Below are positions 1 through 7,614 of a stretch of 8,029 bases of DNA, piece after piece (within the stretch, counting starts at the first letter, position 1; every line of letters begins with the position of its first letter). The position numbers and the translations under genes were made by a program. Source of the stretch: Thiodiazotropha sp037382065 (lineage in GTDB: Bacteria; Pseudomonadota; Gammaproteobacteria; Chromatiales; Chromatiaceae); contig JARRQF010000178.1 of assembly GCA_037382065.1 (NCBI GenBank), positions 1 to 8,029 of the forward strand, given 5' to 3'. Under the pieces are notes generated by a model. The model saw nothing but the letters and a program-made list of their open reading frames with translations, was not told the DNA's origin and ran no database searches.

Positions 1-22
1 CTGCCCAACTGATCTTTTTAGG
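1..22. other. Unassigned left edge outside the inverted repeat
   Basis: These 22 bases lie outside the left repeat arm. They do not match the 22 bases outside the right arm and do not supply the second hairpin arm that the right copy has. One plus-strand frame is open from base 2 through the repeat to a TGA inside it, but it is too short to identify. No gene is called here. Confidence 0.4.
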
Positions 23-117
23 TTGAAAAGGGCGAGCCATTCCCTGCGCATTGCGCCTTGTCTCCTGGCCTGAGCAGGCTTCTATCATCGTCAATTTGTA
101 TGAAGCACCACACTAGG
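23..117. repeat. Left arm of a perfect 95-bp inverted repeat
   Basis: Read base by base, 23-117 is the exact reverse complement of 7913-8007, with no mismatch. The inner edge stops seven bases short of the ccmI stop codon, so in the operon's direction the repeat is the first sequence after the operon. It contains short palindromes (GCCTG-AG-CAGGC, and GCGCA-T-TGCGC). In the operon's direction a four-pair AGGG/CCCT stem is followed by TTTT, too weak to call as a terminator. I see no terminal motif or transposase that would make it an insertion sequence; a dispersed intergenic repeat or miniature element is the likeliest class, and an assembly artefact is possible. The family is not recognised. 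Confidence 0.9.
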
Positions 118-124
118 TTTAGAG

Positions 125-1417
125 TTAAGGATGGACTGAATTGATCATGACTTTGATTGTTTCCGATTGTCCGGGGCTGACGGGCTTGATTTCGCCCTCC
201 AGATCACCTGATTGGGCGGTTGGGCTACCAGATAGTGAGACCCTCGCGCCGACGGTTACTTTATCGAATCCCGAGAGTTTCATTTGTGGCATCATGGCCA
301 TACTATCGTCAAGACGAATAGATAGGGGGAGGTCACTGACCTTTTTTCTGACTGCTGCCAGTGGCATCGGTGGACCGCTCACTGCTTTGGCATAGATAAA
401 GAGTAGATCATCTGGTTTAGCCTTCGCTTGTAATTCAGGTGACAGAGCGATTTCAACCTGAAGTGATTTTGACGCTGCTCCTGACAGTGGCTTGGTGGCA
501 GGTTTATTGGTCTTGACGATACTCGGCAATGGCGCCTCTTCTGGAGGAAGGCCCAACTGTTGACGGGCGTCATCAATCGCTTTATTAATCGATTCAAGCT
601 CGGTACTTTGGGGATTAAGTTGTCCTTGAAGTGATTTCCAACGCTCAATGGCTGTCTTAAACTGGGATGATTGGTACGCTAGAATGCCTGACAGCCACAA
701 TGCATTTGGATTGTTAGGTTCTAATTTATAAGCCTTTTCTACCATTGGCGCTGCCTGGCCTGTAAAATTATTACCATTAGTGGCTGCAATGGCTTCGGCA
801 TAGGCGAGTAGCAATCCTACATTCTGCTCATCGATCTTCATCGCACGCTGGTAGGCATTAATAGCCGCTTCATAGTTATTTAATGCGATGTAACTACGTC
901 CCAGCATAATCCAACCTTGTAGATTATCTGGATTCTGCTCAAGTTTTTCAGCCAGTTTTTTGACCAATTCTTCCATAGGCGGCATGTTTTCCATACCTTT
1001 GCCTGTCTGGTGGGCCGCTGTTTGCTGTGTTGCAGAGTGCGTTGGCTGTTGAGCGAGAAGTGTTATGATTTGTGGAGAACCCAGGAGCTGATAGATGGTG
1101 ATGGCGGCAATTGGGATGAGTAAAGCAGTAGCGGCCATGATGGGACTGCTTGCCTTGCTTTCTGGCGTTTTGATTTCTGAGGAAATGTCCCTAAGCAACT
1201 CTTTTTCCAGATCTTTACGTGCCGCCTCATAACGTTCTTTATCAAGAATGCCAGATTCGAGGTCACTATCCAGTTCTGCTAACTGCTGCTTGATAATAGC
1301 CAGGTTGAGTTCATCGGATGTAATACTTTTTGATACCTCCGTACGCAGTAATGGTAAGCCAACAAAGGCCATTGCCAGGACAATCAGCCCAGCAGATATT
1401 ATCCAGAATAGAGTCAT
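125..1417 (-). CDS. ccmI: Cytochrome c maturation protein CcmI (CycH), TPR-containing apocytochrome c chaperone
   Basis: CcmI captures apocytochrome c in the periplasm and hands it to the CcmF/CcmH haem ligation complex (family knowledge). In the 430-residue product, residues 4-23 form an N-terminal membrane segment, 35-75 a charged helical, probably coiled-coil stretch facing the cytoplasm, and 93-113 a second membrane segment. TPR-like helices occupy about 145-290; the best repeat is 166-199, with WIMLGRSYIALNNYEAAINA. A proline-rich linker leads to the C-terminal beta-rich domain typical of long CcmI (319-430), with the expected PLAAVRKKVSDLP-type stretch near 352-364. This is the full fused form, unlike E. 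coli, where the equivalent is part of CcmH. The ATG overlaps the ccmH stop as ATGA. It is the last gene of the operon; its TAA lies just inside the left repeat arm. Confidence 0.95.
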   Translation of the reverse strand: MTLFWIISAGLIVLAMAFVGLPLLRTEVSKSITSDELNLAIIKQQLAELDSDLESGILDKERYEAARKDLEKELLRDISSEIKTPESKASSPIMAATALLIPIAAITIYQLLGSPQIITLLAQQPTHSATQQTAAHQTGKGMENMPPMEELVKKLAEKLEQNPDNLQGWIMLGRSYIALNNYEAAINAYQRAMKIDEQNVGLLLAYAEAIAATNGNNFTGQAAPMVEKAYKLEPNNPNALWLSGILAYQSSQFKTAIERWKSLQGQLNPQSTELESINKAIDDARQQLGLPPEEAPLPSIVKTNKPATKPLSGAASKSLQVEIALSPELQAKAKPDDLLFIYAKAVSGPPMPLAAVRKKVSDLPLSIRLDDSMAMMPQMKLSGFDKVTVGARVSLSGSPTAQSGDLEGEIKPVSPGQSETIKVMINSVHP

Positions 1418-1899
1418 TGTTTCGCGTCTCTTTGATCGGGCGACGGTTTTAGGAGGCTTTCGAGTCTCTGTTTTTCTTCTTCGGAGAGTTCTGTTTCATG
1501 ACTCAAACTTTTACGTCTGATAATACGGAACAGCACTAGGCCGCCGATTAGAAAAATAATCAGTGGGCCAAACCAGATTGGGTAGGTCGTCGGTTTGATG
1601 GGGGGGTTATAGAGAACAAAATCGCCATATCGGCTCACCATAAAACTGATGATCTCATCCTTACCCTGGCCAGCCTTCATCATATCGTAGATTTCATTTC
1701 TTAAATCCACTGCAAGTTCAGCATTCGATCCAGCCAGAGACTCATTTTGACATACCAGACAGCGCATCTCTTCAATGATGCTCCGAAATTCATCATGCTT
1801 GCTGGGCTCTTCGAAGGTATATTCGGCTAAAGTCGCTGCACTCAATGGGGCTAGAGAGCAGAGCATAAGTAGGGTCAGAAACAGGGTGCGCACTAACAT
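1414..1899 (-). CDS. ccmH: Cytochrome c maturation thiol oxidoreductase CcmH (CycL)
   Basis: This is a membrane-anchored periplasmic thiol protein that works with CcmG to reduce the CXXCH cysteines of apocytochrome c before haem attachment, and that associates with CcmF and CcmI (family knowledge). The 161-residue product begins with a signal peptide of about 21 residues ending LSAA. The catalytic motif MRCLVCQN follows, with Cys47 and Cys50, in the usual three-helix domain (SNAELAVDLRNEIYDMM). A C-terminal membrane anchor lies at about 107-126 and a short charged tail follows. This is the short CcmH that pairs with a separate CcmI. The first motif residue is Met where many homologues have Leu, a mild change. 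The ATG overlaps the ccmG TAA by one base (TAATG), and the TGA overlaps the ccmI start. Confidence 0.96.
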   Translation of the reverse strand: MLVRTLFLTLLMLCSLAPLSAATLAEYTFEEPSKHDEFRSIIEEMRCLVCQNESLAGSNAELAVDLRNEIYDMMKAGQGKDEIISFMVSRYGDFVLYNPPIKPTTYPIWFGPLIIFLIGGLVLFRIIRRKSLSHETELSEEEKQRLESLLKPSPDQRDAKQ

Positions 1900-2438
1900 T
1901 ATCCGTTGCCTTTTAATTCATTAATAATTGGCAATAGCTTTTTATTAAATAGGGACATGGTGACTGGGCCTGCATATTTGTACTGGATAATGCCTTTGCT
2001 ATCCACCACAAAGGTCTCAGGGGCGCCGTATACGCCCAGATCAATGGCCGTGCGGCCCTTTTTATCGAAGAGATTGATTGAGTAGGGGTTGCCTAACTGC
2101 TGTAACCAGGCTTGTGCCTTATTGCGCTCATCCTTCCAGTTGAGACCGATAATCTCTACCTTACTAGTGCGAGCCAATCGCACCAGGGTCTGGTGTTCTG
2201 CTCGACAGGAGACACACCAGGTCGCCCACACATTCAGCAGGTAGACTCTACCCAACAGATTCTTGTTACTGACTAGGGTTTCGGCGTTTTCCACCGTAGG
2301 CAGAGAGAATTCAGGCACTGATTTACCAATCAGTGGTGAAGGTATCTCCCGTGGATTCATACCTAAGCCCTTGAATAGAAAGGCCGCAATTACTGCAAAG
2401 ACCAGCAGAGGCACAGAATAACGCAGATATCGATTCAT
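1899..2438 (-). CDS. ccmG: Thiol:disulfide interchange protein CcmG/DsbE
   Basis: CcmG is a membrane-tethered periplasmic thioredoxin-fold reductase that receives electrons from a DsbD/CcdA-type protein and passes them to CcmH or apocytochrome c (family knowledge). Residues 7-24 form the N-terminal anchor. The thioredoxin domain spans about 40-175 and carries the active site WATWCVSC (Cys75, Cys78). The family-specific GVYGAPETFVVD loop holds the cis-proline Pro140 and the acidic residue Glu141 that distinguish CcmG from general thioredoxins. The length of 179 residues is normal. The gene starts eight bases after the ccmF stop. The only purine-rich stretch (GGGAG) lies about 14 bases upstream, inside the end of ccmF, so translation probably depends on coupling. 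No DsbD or CcdA partner is in the window. Confidence 0.96.
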   Translation of the reverse strand: MNRYLRYSVPLLVFAVIAAFLFKGLGMNPREIPSPLIGKSVPEFSLPTVENAETLVSNKNLLGRVYLLNVWATWCVSCRAEHQTLVRLARTSKVEIIGLNWKDERNKAQAWLQQLGNPYSINLFDKKGRTAIDLGVYGAPETFVVDSKGIIQYKYAGPVTMSLFNKKLLPIINELKGNG

Positions 2439-2446
2439 CTAAAAAA

Positions 2447-4444
2447 TCATCTCCCAGAAACAGCAGGCACGCCAGTAGCACTATTGACCGCTTCAGTTGA
2501 ACGAAAACGGGCCGTGCGGTAGCGGCGATCAGATATGGCCAGAATGCCTCCCAATGCCATCAAGACGCCTCCCAGCCAGATCCAGCGAACATAAGGTTTG
2601 TAATAGAGGCGCAGACTCCATTCACCATTACCCAGAGGTTCGCCGAGTGAGACATACAAATCACGGGTAAACCCCCAGTCAATGGCAGCTTCGGTCATGG
2701 GCATGGTTTGCACGAAATAGGCGCGCTTTTCAGGTTCGAGCGTGGTGAAATGCTTACCATTCCGAGAGACCTGAAAACGGCCGCGATTGGCATTATAGTT
2801 AGGCCCGGGGATTTGCTTTACTCCCTCAAAGGTAAATTCATAGTCAGCAATCTGACTGACATCTCCGGGACCCATGCGAACATCATTTTCCATGCCAAAA
2901 CTACTGACCAGGGTGACACCTACAATAAACATGGCAACTCCCATGTGCGCGAGGATCATGCCGTAGTAGCTGCGGCCTTTGGTTTTAAAATCATTCCAGA
3001 AGCCCTGAAATCCGGGTTTGTTCTTCAGGCGGTCTCTGATATTGACAAGATGTGAGGTGGCAATCCAGAGAGCCAGCCCCATACCAAGGCCAACAAGCCA
3101 GTTGCCTCCCGAGAACATTGGCAGAAGAGCGAGCAGGCCAAATAGCAGGCTGATAACAAAGGCGACTCTAAGCTGTTTAACCAGTTGAGTGGGTTCGGTA
3201 TGTTTCCATCTGGATAGAGACCCTATCCCCATCAGCAACGCCAGAAAGGGCATTGTGAGAAGGAACATTTTATTAAACCAGGGAAATCCCACTGAAATTT
3301 TGCCGAGCTCCAGGGCATCATAAATGAGTGGTGCCAGGGTACCAAGCAGTACCAGAGAAGCGAATACAGAGAGCAGTAGATTATTGCCCAATAAGAAGGT
3401 CTCACGGGAGATTAGGTCAAAACGGCCACCACTGGAAATGTAGGGGGCTCGCCAAGTATATAAAAGAAGCGAACCACCAATCACAATGAATAGAAAGATC
3501 AGGATGAAGACGCCTCTGGCTGGATCAGAGGCAAAAGAGTGGACTGAGGTTAGCACGCCTGAACGGACTAAAAAGGTACCAAGCAGGCTGAGTGAGAAGG
3601 CCGATATGGCAAGCAGCACTGTCCAGCTTTTGAATGCGCCACGTTTTTCTGTCACGGCGAGTGAGTGGATTAAGGCGGTGCCAACCAACCAAGGCATAAA
3701 GGAGGCGTTTTCAACCGGATCCCAGAACCACCAGCCTCCCCAGCCTAATTCATAGTAGGCCCACCAACTACCAAGGACGATGCCTAGGGTCAGAAATACC
3801 CAGGCTACTGTTGTCCAGGGGCGCGACCAGCGGGCCCACGAGGCGTCTAGGCGGCCCCCGAGCAGGGCGGCGATGGCGAAGGCAAAGGCAACTGAGAATC
3901 CGACATAGCCCATATAAAGCATAGGTGGGTGAAAGGCCAGTCCAGGATCTTGAAGCATGGGGTTTAACTCACCACCTTGACTGGGCACCGGAAAAGTTCT
4001 GTCAAAAGGGTTCGAGGTGAGAAGCATGAAAAGCAGAAAGCCAATGCTAATCATTCCCATCACTGAAAGAACGCGCGATACCATCTCAAGCGGTAGCTTG
4101 CGGCTAAATGCCGCGATGGCCACCCCCCAGCTGGCAAGCAGAAAGGCCCACAGAAGCAGCGATCCCTCATGGGCTCCCCAAACAGCAGAAATCTTGTAAA
4201 GGGTAGGCAGCTTGGTATTGCCGTGCTGAGCAACGTAAATGACAGAAAAGTCATCGCTGAGGAAGGCATTTGTTAGGATCACCATGCAGATGGCTAAGAA
4301 TACAAACTGCCCGGCTGCAAGGGAGCGAGATGCCGCCATCCATGTGGCTCTTTGAGTATAGGAGCCGACGAGTGGCACGATGGACTGGGTTACCGCCAGG
4401 CATAGCGCCAGAATAAGTGCAAAATGGCCTATTTCAGGAATCAT
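2447..4444 (-). CDS. ccmF: Haem lyase CcmF, cytochrome c-type biogenesis protein
   Basis: CcmF is the integral membrane synthetase that accepts haem from holo-CcmE and, with CcmH and CcmI, forms the thioether bonds to apocytochrome c (family knowledge). The product has 665 residues with many membrane helices, close to the E. coli length. The tryptophan-rich WWD motif GWGGWWFWDPVEN sits at 234-246. Conserved histidines are in place: His172 (AFHPPMLY), His260 (TALIHSL), His302 (TSVHSF) and His500 (ILAHMGVA), matching the transmembrane haem-b and periplasmic haem ligands. A large soluble periplasmic segment fills about 515-620 before the last helix and a short variable tail. The start overlaps the ccmE stop as ATGA. 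Nothing is missing or broken. Confidence 0.97.
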   Translation of the reverse strand: MIPEIGHFALILALCLAVTQSIVPLVGSYTQRATWMAASRSLAAGQFVFLAICMVILTNAFLSDDFSVIYVAQHGNTKLPTLYKISAVWGAHEGSLLLWAFLLASWGVAIAAFSRKLPLEMVSRVLSVMGMISIGFLLFMLLTSNPFDRTFPVPSQGGELNPMLQDPGLAFHPPMLYMGYVGFSVAFAFAIAALLGGRLDASWARWSRPWTTVAWVFLTLGIVLGSWWAYYELGWGGWWFWDPVENASFMPWLVGTALIHSLAVTEKRGAFKSWTVLLAISAFSLSLLGTFLVRSGVLTSVHSFASDPARGVFILIFLFIVIGGSLLLYTWRAPYISSGGRFDLISRETFLLGNNLLLSVFASLVLLGTLAPLIYDALELGKISVGFPWFNKMFLLTMPFLALLMGIGSLSRWKHTEPTQLVKQLRVAFVISLLFGLLALLPMFSGGNWLVGLGMGLALWIATSHLVNIRDRLKNKPGFQGFWNDFKTKGRSYYGMILAHMGVAMFIVGVTLVSSFGMENDVRMGPGDVSQIADYEFTFEGVKQIPGPNYNANRGRFQVSRNGKHFTTLEPEKRAYFVQTMPMTEAAIDWGFTRDLYVSLGEPLGNGEWSLRLYYKPYVRWIWLGGVLMALGGILAISDRRYRTARFRSTEAVNSATGVPAVSGR

Positions 4445-4908
4445 TGGATACTTGCTTGTGGTTGGGAGTTTTCAATACCGTCATCATGGGCTGTTTTCAG
4501 CGAATCAGCGACCTCTGGAGGCATATAGTTTTCATCATGTTTCGCCAATACCTCGCTGGCGATAAAGATGCCTTCCTGGTTGAGCTGTCCCATTGCAACG
4601 ATGCCTTGGCCCTCACGAAACAGGTCGGGGAGTATGCCGGTATATTCCACCGTTACCGTTTTAGCATTATCAGTTACAGCGAAGGCAGTCGTAAGGCCAT
4701 CAGGTTTACGTTTGACACTACCTGTTGGAACGAGTCCACCAATACGGAATGGGTGCGCTGTCGGAGCCTTGCCTTCCACCACTTCAGATGGAGAGAAGAA
4801 GAACATCAGGTTTTCATCGAATGCGTTCAGTGCCAGCCAGGCTGCCACACCAATACCAGCAACCATGAGACCGATTAGGGTGAGTCGTTTTTTGCGGATA
4901 GGGTTCAT
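4441..4908 (-). CDS. ccmE: Periplasmic haem chaperone CcmE
   Basis: CcmE binds haem covalently through a histidine, carries it from CcmC to CcmF and so shuttles haem outside the cytoplasmic membrane (family knowledge). The 155-residue product has a basic N-terminus (NPIRKKR), one membrane anchor at about 9-27, then an OB-fold beta-barrel domain (about 32-122) containing FRIGGLVPTGSV and VEYTGILPDLFREGQ, both typical. The haem site is LAKHDENYMPPEV with His124 and Tyr128, so this is the classical His type, not the Cys variant of archaea and some sulfate reducers. A short flexible tail follows. Start and stop overlap the ccmD stop and ccmF start as ATGA at both ends. Confidence 0.97.
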   Translation of the reverse strand: MNPIRKKRLTLIGLMVAGIGVAAWLALNAFDENLMFFFSPSEVVEGKAPTAHPFRIGGLVPTGSVKRKPDGLTTAFAVTDNAKTVTVEYTGILPDLFREGQGIVAMGQLNQEGIFIASEVLAKHDENYMPPEVADSLKTAHDDGIENSQPQASIQ

Positions 4909-5072
4909 TTCTGTTGTTTCCTGGCCCGGCGAATTTTTCGGGCGATATCAGTTAAAGCACGTCTTTTATGGACGATGGGCGCGACGATGTTGGCTACCAG
5001 GATAATTAAAGTCAGGATAAAGGAGGGCCAGACATAGATGGCATAACCACCCATTGCGAAAAAATCACTCAT
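4905..5072 (-). CDS. ccmD: Small haem exporter subunit CcmD
   Basis: CcmD is a tiny membrane protein that stabilises the CcmABC complex with CcmE and is needed for release of holo-CcmE (family knowledge). I found this 55-residue frame by reading between ccmC and ccmE. It begins MSDFFAMGGYAIYVWPSF, the hallmark FxMGGYxxYVWxS signature of the family. One membrane helix follows at about 14-34, then a strongly basic cytoplasmic tail rich in Arg and Lys. The ATG overlaps the ccmC stop and the TGA overlaps the ccmE start, both as ATGA. The length is slightly below that of E. coli CcmD but normal for the family. Short length makes automatic calling easy to miss. Confidence 0.95.
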   Translation of the reverse strand: MSDFFAMGGYAIYVWPSFILTLIILVANIVAPIVHKRRALTDIARKIRRARKQQK

Positions 5073-5815
5073 TTCGCCTCCTGCTCCACCATTTCCTGTA
5101 CCCAGCGACTATTTCTTTCACGATCAACGATTTCAGCGCGCGCCTGCATTAAGACCACAGCACCATAGTAAAGTTTAAACGAGATAGCCATTGTAAGCAG
5201 TGGTATCAGCATACTTATATCTATGGAAGGTTTGTCGAATTTCATGACAGAGGCAGATTGATGCAGGGTATTCCACCATTCGACGGAATAGTGAATGATC
5301 GGGATATTGACGACCCCGACCAGTGCGAGAATGGAAACTGCACGTGCAGCTACCCGTTTGTCTTCAATGGCACTATGTAGAGCGATAATGCCGAGATAGA
5401 GAAACAGTAGCAGTAGTTCCGCCGTTAGGCGTGCATCCCAGACCCACCAAGCTCCCCACATAGGTTTGCCCCAAAGTGAACCCGTTACCAGCGCAAGAAA
5501 GGTGAATGATGCCCCCACAGTGGCGCTGCTGATGACTAGAATTTCAGTTATTTTGATTCGCCAAACAAGGCTGATCAACCCAGAAACGGCCATCACCACA
5601 TAGATGAACATGGACATCCAGGCGGCAGGTACATGGATATACATGATGCGGTAACTTTCGCCCTGTTGGTAGTCGGTGGGGGCAACGAACAGGCCATAGT
5701 AGAGGCCAATGAGCAGACTGATCAGAAAGCTAACCATGAACCAAGGGATCAGCTTTCCTGCCATATTGTAGAAATAGCGGGGTGAACCCATTTGATGAAA
5801 AAAATGTATGATCAT
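5069..5815 (-). CDS. ccmC: Haem handling protein CcmC
   Basis: CcmC presents haem to CcmE at the periplasmic face and is enough for covalent haem loading of CcmE (family knowledge). The 248-residue product has six predicted membrane helices. The WWD domain is WGKPMWGAWWVWDARLT at about 115-131, flanked by the two conserved haem-ligand histidines, His61 (MYIHVPAAW) and His185 (NTLHQSAS), matching His60 and His184 of the E. coli protein. The C-terminal tail is charged and cytoplasmic. The start lies two bases after the ccmB TAA (TAATTATG), and the stop overlaps ccmD. Length and motifs distinguish it from CcmF and from CcsA of System II. Confidence 0.97.
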   Translation of the reverse strand: MIIHFFHQMGSPRYFYNMAGKLIPWFMVSFLISLLIGLYYGLFVAPTDYQQGESYRIMYIHVPAAWMSMFIYVVMAVSGLISLVWRIKITEILVISSATVGASFTFLALVTGSLWGKPMWGAWWVWDARLTAELLLLFLYLGIIALHSAIEDKRVAARAVSILALVGVVNIPIIHYSVEWWNTLHQSASVMKFDKPSIDISMLIPLLTMAISFKLYYGAVVLMQARAEIVDRERNSRWVQEMVEQEAK

Positions 5816-5817
5816 AA

Positions 5818-6501
5818 TTAACTCAGACTGATTCTCAAAGAAGCGGCGGTGGCAGCTGGTGCCAACACCAGGGAGCCGACCAGCATGGCGGAAAGAATGG
5901 ACAGTTGGGCTGTCGTCGGTATGCCAACAATCGATGTTTTGACCGCATCGGTGGCAAAGATTAAGACCGGGACATAGAGCGGTAGCACCAATAAGGACAG
6001 AATTACACCACCACGCCTTAAACCTACCGTCAGTGCCACGCCCACCGATCCAATCAGACTCAGCACCGGCGTGCCGAGTAGTAGGGTTAACATCAGGGTG
6101 GGTATCGCCGAGCCTGGGATATTCAAAAGTGCTGCTAGCAGTGGAGCGATAAGAAACAGGGGGAGTCCGGTGATTAGCCAGTGGGCCAGTATTTTTGCTA
6201 ACACCAATATCGAAATAGGGTGTGCACTGAGCATAAATTGCTCCAAAGTGCCATCATCAAAGTCTGAGCGAAACATGCTATCCAGTGAGAGTAGCGAAGC
6301 CAGCAATGCCGCGACCCAGACAACACCAGGGCCAACAGCCTCGATTAGTTTCGCGTCATTGCTGATACCAAGGGGAAACATGGCCGTCACCAAGACAAAA
6401 AACAGCATCGGATTGACCAGTTCCGAACGTCGCCGATAGGCCAGGAGAAGATCCCGCTTCAGTAGCAGACTAAAGGCACTGGTGAGAGAGAGTGTGCTCA
6501 T
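5818..6501 (-). CDS. ccmB: Haem exporter ABC transporter permease CcmB
   Basis: CcmB is the membrane subunit paired with the CcmA ATPase. Hydrolysis by CcmAB drives release of holo-CcmE from CcmC/CcmD; the pair is not proven to transport haem itself (family knowledge). The 227-residue chain has about six membrane helices. Family marks include the N-terminal LLKRDLLLAYRRRSELVNP, the acidic loop FRSDFDDGTLEQF (about 77-89) and the LPLYVPVLIF stretch near 173-182. The ATG overlaps the ccmA stop as ATGA, and the TAA is two bases from ccmC. Length is normal for the family, with no sign of truncation. Confidence 0.96.
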   Translation of the reverse strand: MSTLSLTSAFSLLLKRDLLLAYRRRSELVNPMLFFVLVTAMFPLGISNDAKLIEAVGPGVVWVAALLASLLSLDSMFRSDFDDGTLEQFMLSAHPISILVLAKILAHWLITGLPLFLIAPLLAALLNIPGSAIPTLMLTLLLGTPVLSLIGSVGVALTVGLRRGGVILSLLVLPLYVPVLIFATDAVKTSIVGIPTTAQLSILSAMLVGSLVLAPAATAASLRISLS

Positions 6502-7151
6502 CGTTTAGAGAGATTGATTCGTACCAGTTCGACATCATCCTTGAAGCCAATCCGGTGGTGAGTGGTCATGGCCGCCATGCCACCTCGTTTGAGATGTTCC
6601 TCGAACAGACGTTCCATATGCTCTATGCCTTTGCGATCGAGAGAGGTGAAGGGTTCATCAAGTATCCATAGTTTTGCATCAGTAACCAGAAGACGGGCGA
6701 TAGCGAGTCTACGTTGCTGACCAGCCGAAAGATTTCGCGTTGGGATATCTTCAAATCCATACAGACCTACTTGATCCAATGCTTGTTCTAGGTCGATATC
6801 TTCCCTGGCTTTTCCGAGACCTCGTGCGATGCGTAAATTTTCTAGTGGTGTGAGATCAAGTTTTGAGCCGTCTTTATGACCTAAATAGGCAATATGCTCA
6901 TGAAATTCAGAGCCCAGGTGAAATATATCGGTACCTTCCCAAAGTAGCTCTCCCGATTCGGGGAGTCGAATGCCGCAGAGAATACGTAGCAATGATGTCT
7001 TGCCGCTGCCATTACGACCCTCAAGCACGAGTGCTTGGCCTGGGGTGATGGTAAAGTCAAGTGCCTCAAAGAGCAGTCGATCATCGCGGATACAGGCCAA
7101 TGATCTGGCTTCAAAAGTCGCGATTTGTTTGGTTGAAGATATGGCTGCCAC
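6498..7151 (-). CDS. ccmA: Cytochrome c biogenesis ATP-binding protein CcmA
   Basis: CcmA is the cytoplasmic ABC ATPase of the CcmABCD complex that releases holo-CcmE (family knowledge). The 217-residue product shows Walker A GRNGSGKTS (45-53), the signature LSAGQQRR (141-148), Walker B LWILDEPF (161-168) and the switch histidines in TTHH (198-199). The family-typical GFEDIPTRNLSAGQQRR block is also present. The start is GTG at 7149-7151. An in-frame TAG lies seven codons upstream of it and there is no ATG in between or early in the gene, so GTG is the best choice. The sequence just before it has no clear Shine-Dalgarno. It is the first gene of the operon; no strong promoter is seen directly upstream, only weak candidates described for 7152-7447. 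Confidence 0.95.
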   Translation of the reverse strand: MAAISSTKQIATFEARSLACIRDDRLLFEALDFTITPGQALVLEGRNGSGKTSLLRILCGIRLPESGELLWEGTDIFHLGSEFHEHIAYLGHKDGSKLDLTPLENLRIARGLGKAREDIDLEQALDQVGLYGFEDIPTRNLSAGQQRRLAIARLLVTDAKLWILDEPFTSLDRKGIEHMERLFEEHLKRGGMAAMTTHHRIGFKDDVELVRINLSKR

Positions 7152-7447
7152 AGATCTATGTCGTTTTATCTATTGAACTATTTGTCAGATGAATAAAGTC
7201 AGGTATTGTTAAGCAGTGCAACCATACCCGATCACAGGTAGCTGCCTCAACTAAAAACGTCAAGTATAGATGATCTCATAAAATAGCATTTTAATTTATG
7301 CTTGGGATTATGTCCCCAAATACTGACACTCACATCTCTAAAATGCTTCACCAAAAGGTTATTATCAGCCAGAAATAGCTATTAGGTCACGAAATAGCTG
7401 CTTGTAGTGTCGCTAATTCTGGCATGTTAAGAAGGGATTTGGATGGG
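7152..7447. other. Non-coding spacer ahead of ccmA
   Basis: This stretch has no frame I would call a gene on either strand. It is AT-rich and presumably holds the ccm operon leader and promoter. On the minus strand the best -35-like hexamer is TTGACG at 7258-7263, but the hexamer 17 bases on (TACCTG) is a poor -10. A second weak pair, TTGAGG then TATGGT 18 bases later, lies slightly closer to ccmA. A five-pair stem TTGGG/CCCAA joins 7302-7306 with 7315-7319, without a T-tract. A direct repeat is listed separately. No riboswitch or known RNA is recognised. Confidence 0.5.
7372..7399 (-). promoter_or_regulatory. Direct repeat AGCTATTTC x2, possible operator
   Basis: The nine-base word AGCTATTTC (minus strand) occurs at 7391-7399 and again at 7372-7380, a period of 19 bases, close to two helical turns. 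The first copy also forms AGCTAT...ATAGCT with the start of the second. It sits about 220 bases upstream of ccmA and just after the small-protein gene. A regulator site is possible, but no known binding motif is recognised and chance cannot be excluded. Confidence 0.25.
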
Positions 7448-7481
7448 AAAACAGCAACAGACTAATAGATCAGGTTGCCTG
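7448..7481 (-). terminator. Weak candidate intrinsic terminator after the small-protein gene
   Basis: On the minus strand CAGGCAAC (7474-7481) can pair with GTTGCTG (7452-7458) with one bulged G. A small inner CTGA/TTAG stem sits in the loop, and four T residues follow directly (7448-7451). It overlaps the last codons and stop of the small gene. The stem is imperfect and the T-tract short, so partial termination or read-through into ccmA is as likely as full termination. Confidence 0.3.
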
Positions 7482-7607
7482 AGGAGCCTTGAGAATGACC
7501 TGTTCTTGTTCAAAGCTCTGGAGGTTGGGGGTGCGTTCAGCAATGCTGGATGTCTGCCAATAGAGTGTCACACAGAAAGCAAAAGCCAGTAAAAACAAAA
7601 ATTTCAC
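7470..7607 (-). CDS. Unrecognised 45-residue single-helix small membrane or exported protein
   Basis: This short frame starts with GTG at 7605-7607 and ends with TGA at 7470-7472. The product begins MKFLFLLAFAFCVTLYWQTS, one hydrophobic helix with a lysine at position 2, followed by a polar tail of about 25 residues ending KAPQAT. The helix could be a signal anchor, or a signal peptide cut after SIA near residue 23. FAFC is not a proper lipobox, because the residue before Cys is Phe. Support for expression comes from AGGGGG seven bases before the GTG and a good sigma70-type promoter about 60 bases upstream. It lies in the same direction as the ccm operon, about 320 bases ahead of ccmA. I do not recognise a family and give no function; small accessory subunits of respiratory membrane complexes look like this, which is only a guess. 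Confidence 0.6.
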   Translation of the reverse strand: MKFLFLLAFAFCVTLYWQTSSIAERTPNLQSFEQEQVILKAPQAT

Positions 7608-7614
7608 CAGTTAT

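Noticed and set aside
23..117. Rho-independent terminator of the ccm operon within the left arm
   Set aside because: GCCTG/CAGGC has a two-base loop and no T-tract; AGGG/CCCT with TTTT has only four pairs.
141..395. Plus-strand open frame opposite ccmI
   Set aside because: Lies wholly antisense to a well-supported CcmI domain, with no family features or ribosome site.
4417..5005. Two overlapping plus-strand open frames opposite ccmE and ccmD
   Set aside because: Shadows of clear CcmE and CcmD coding; the products resemble no protein.
6071..6439. Plus-strand open frame opposite ccmB
   Set aside because: Antisense shadow of a conserved membrane protein, low-complexity Ser-rich product.
7387..7425. 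A 12-residue minus-strand frame (MPELATLQAAIS) as a possible leader peptide
   Set aside because: No ribosome site, and no attenuator-like pair of stems after it.
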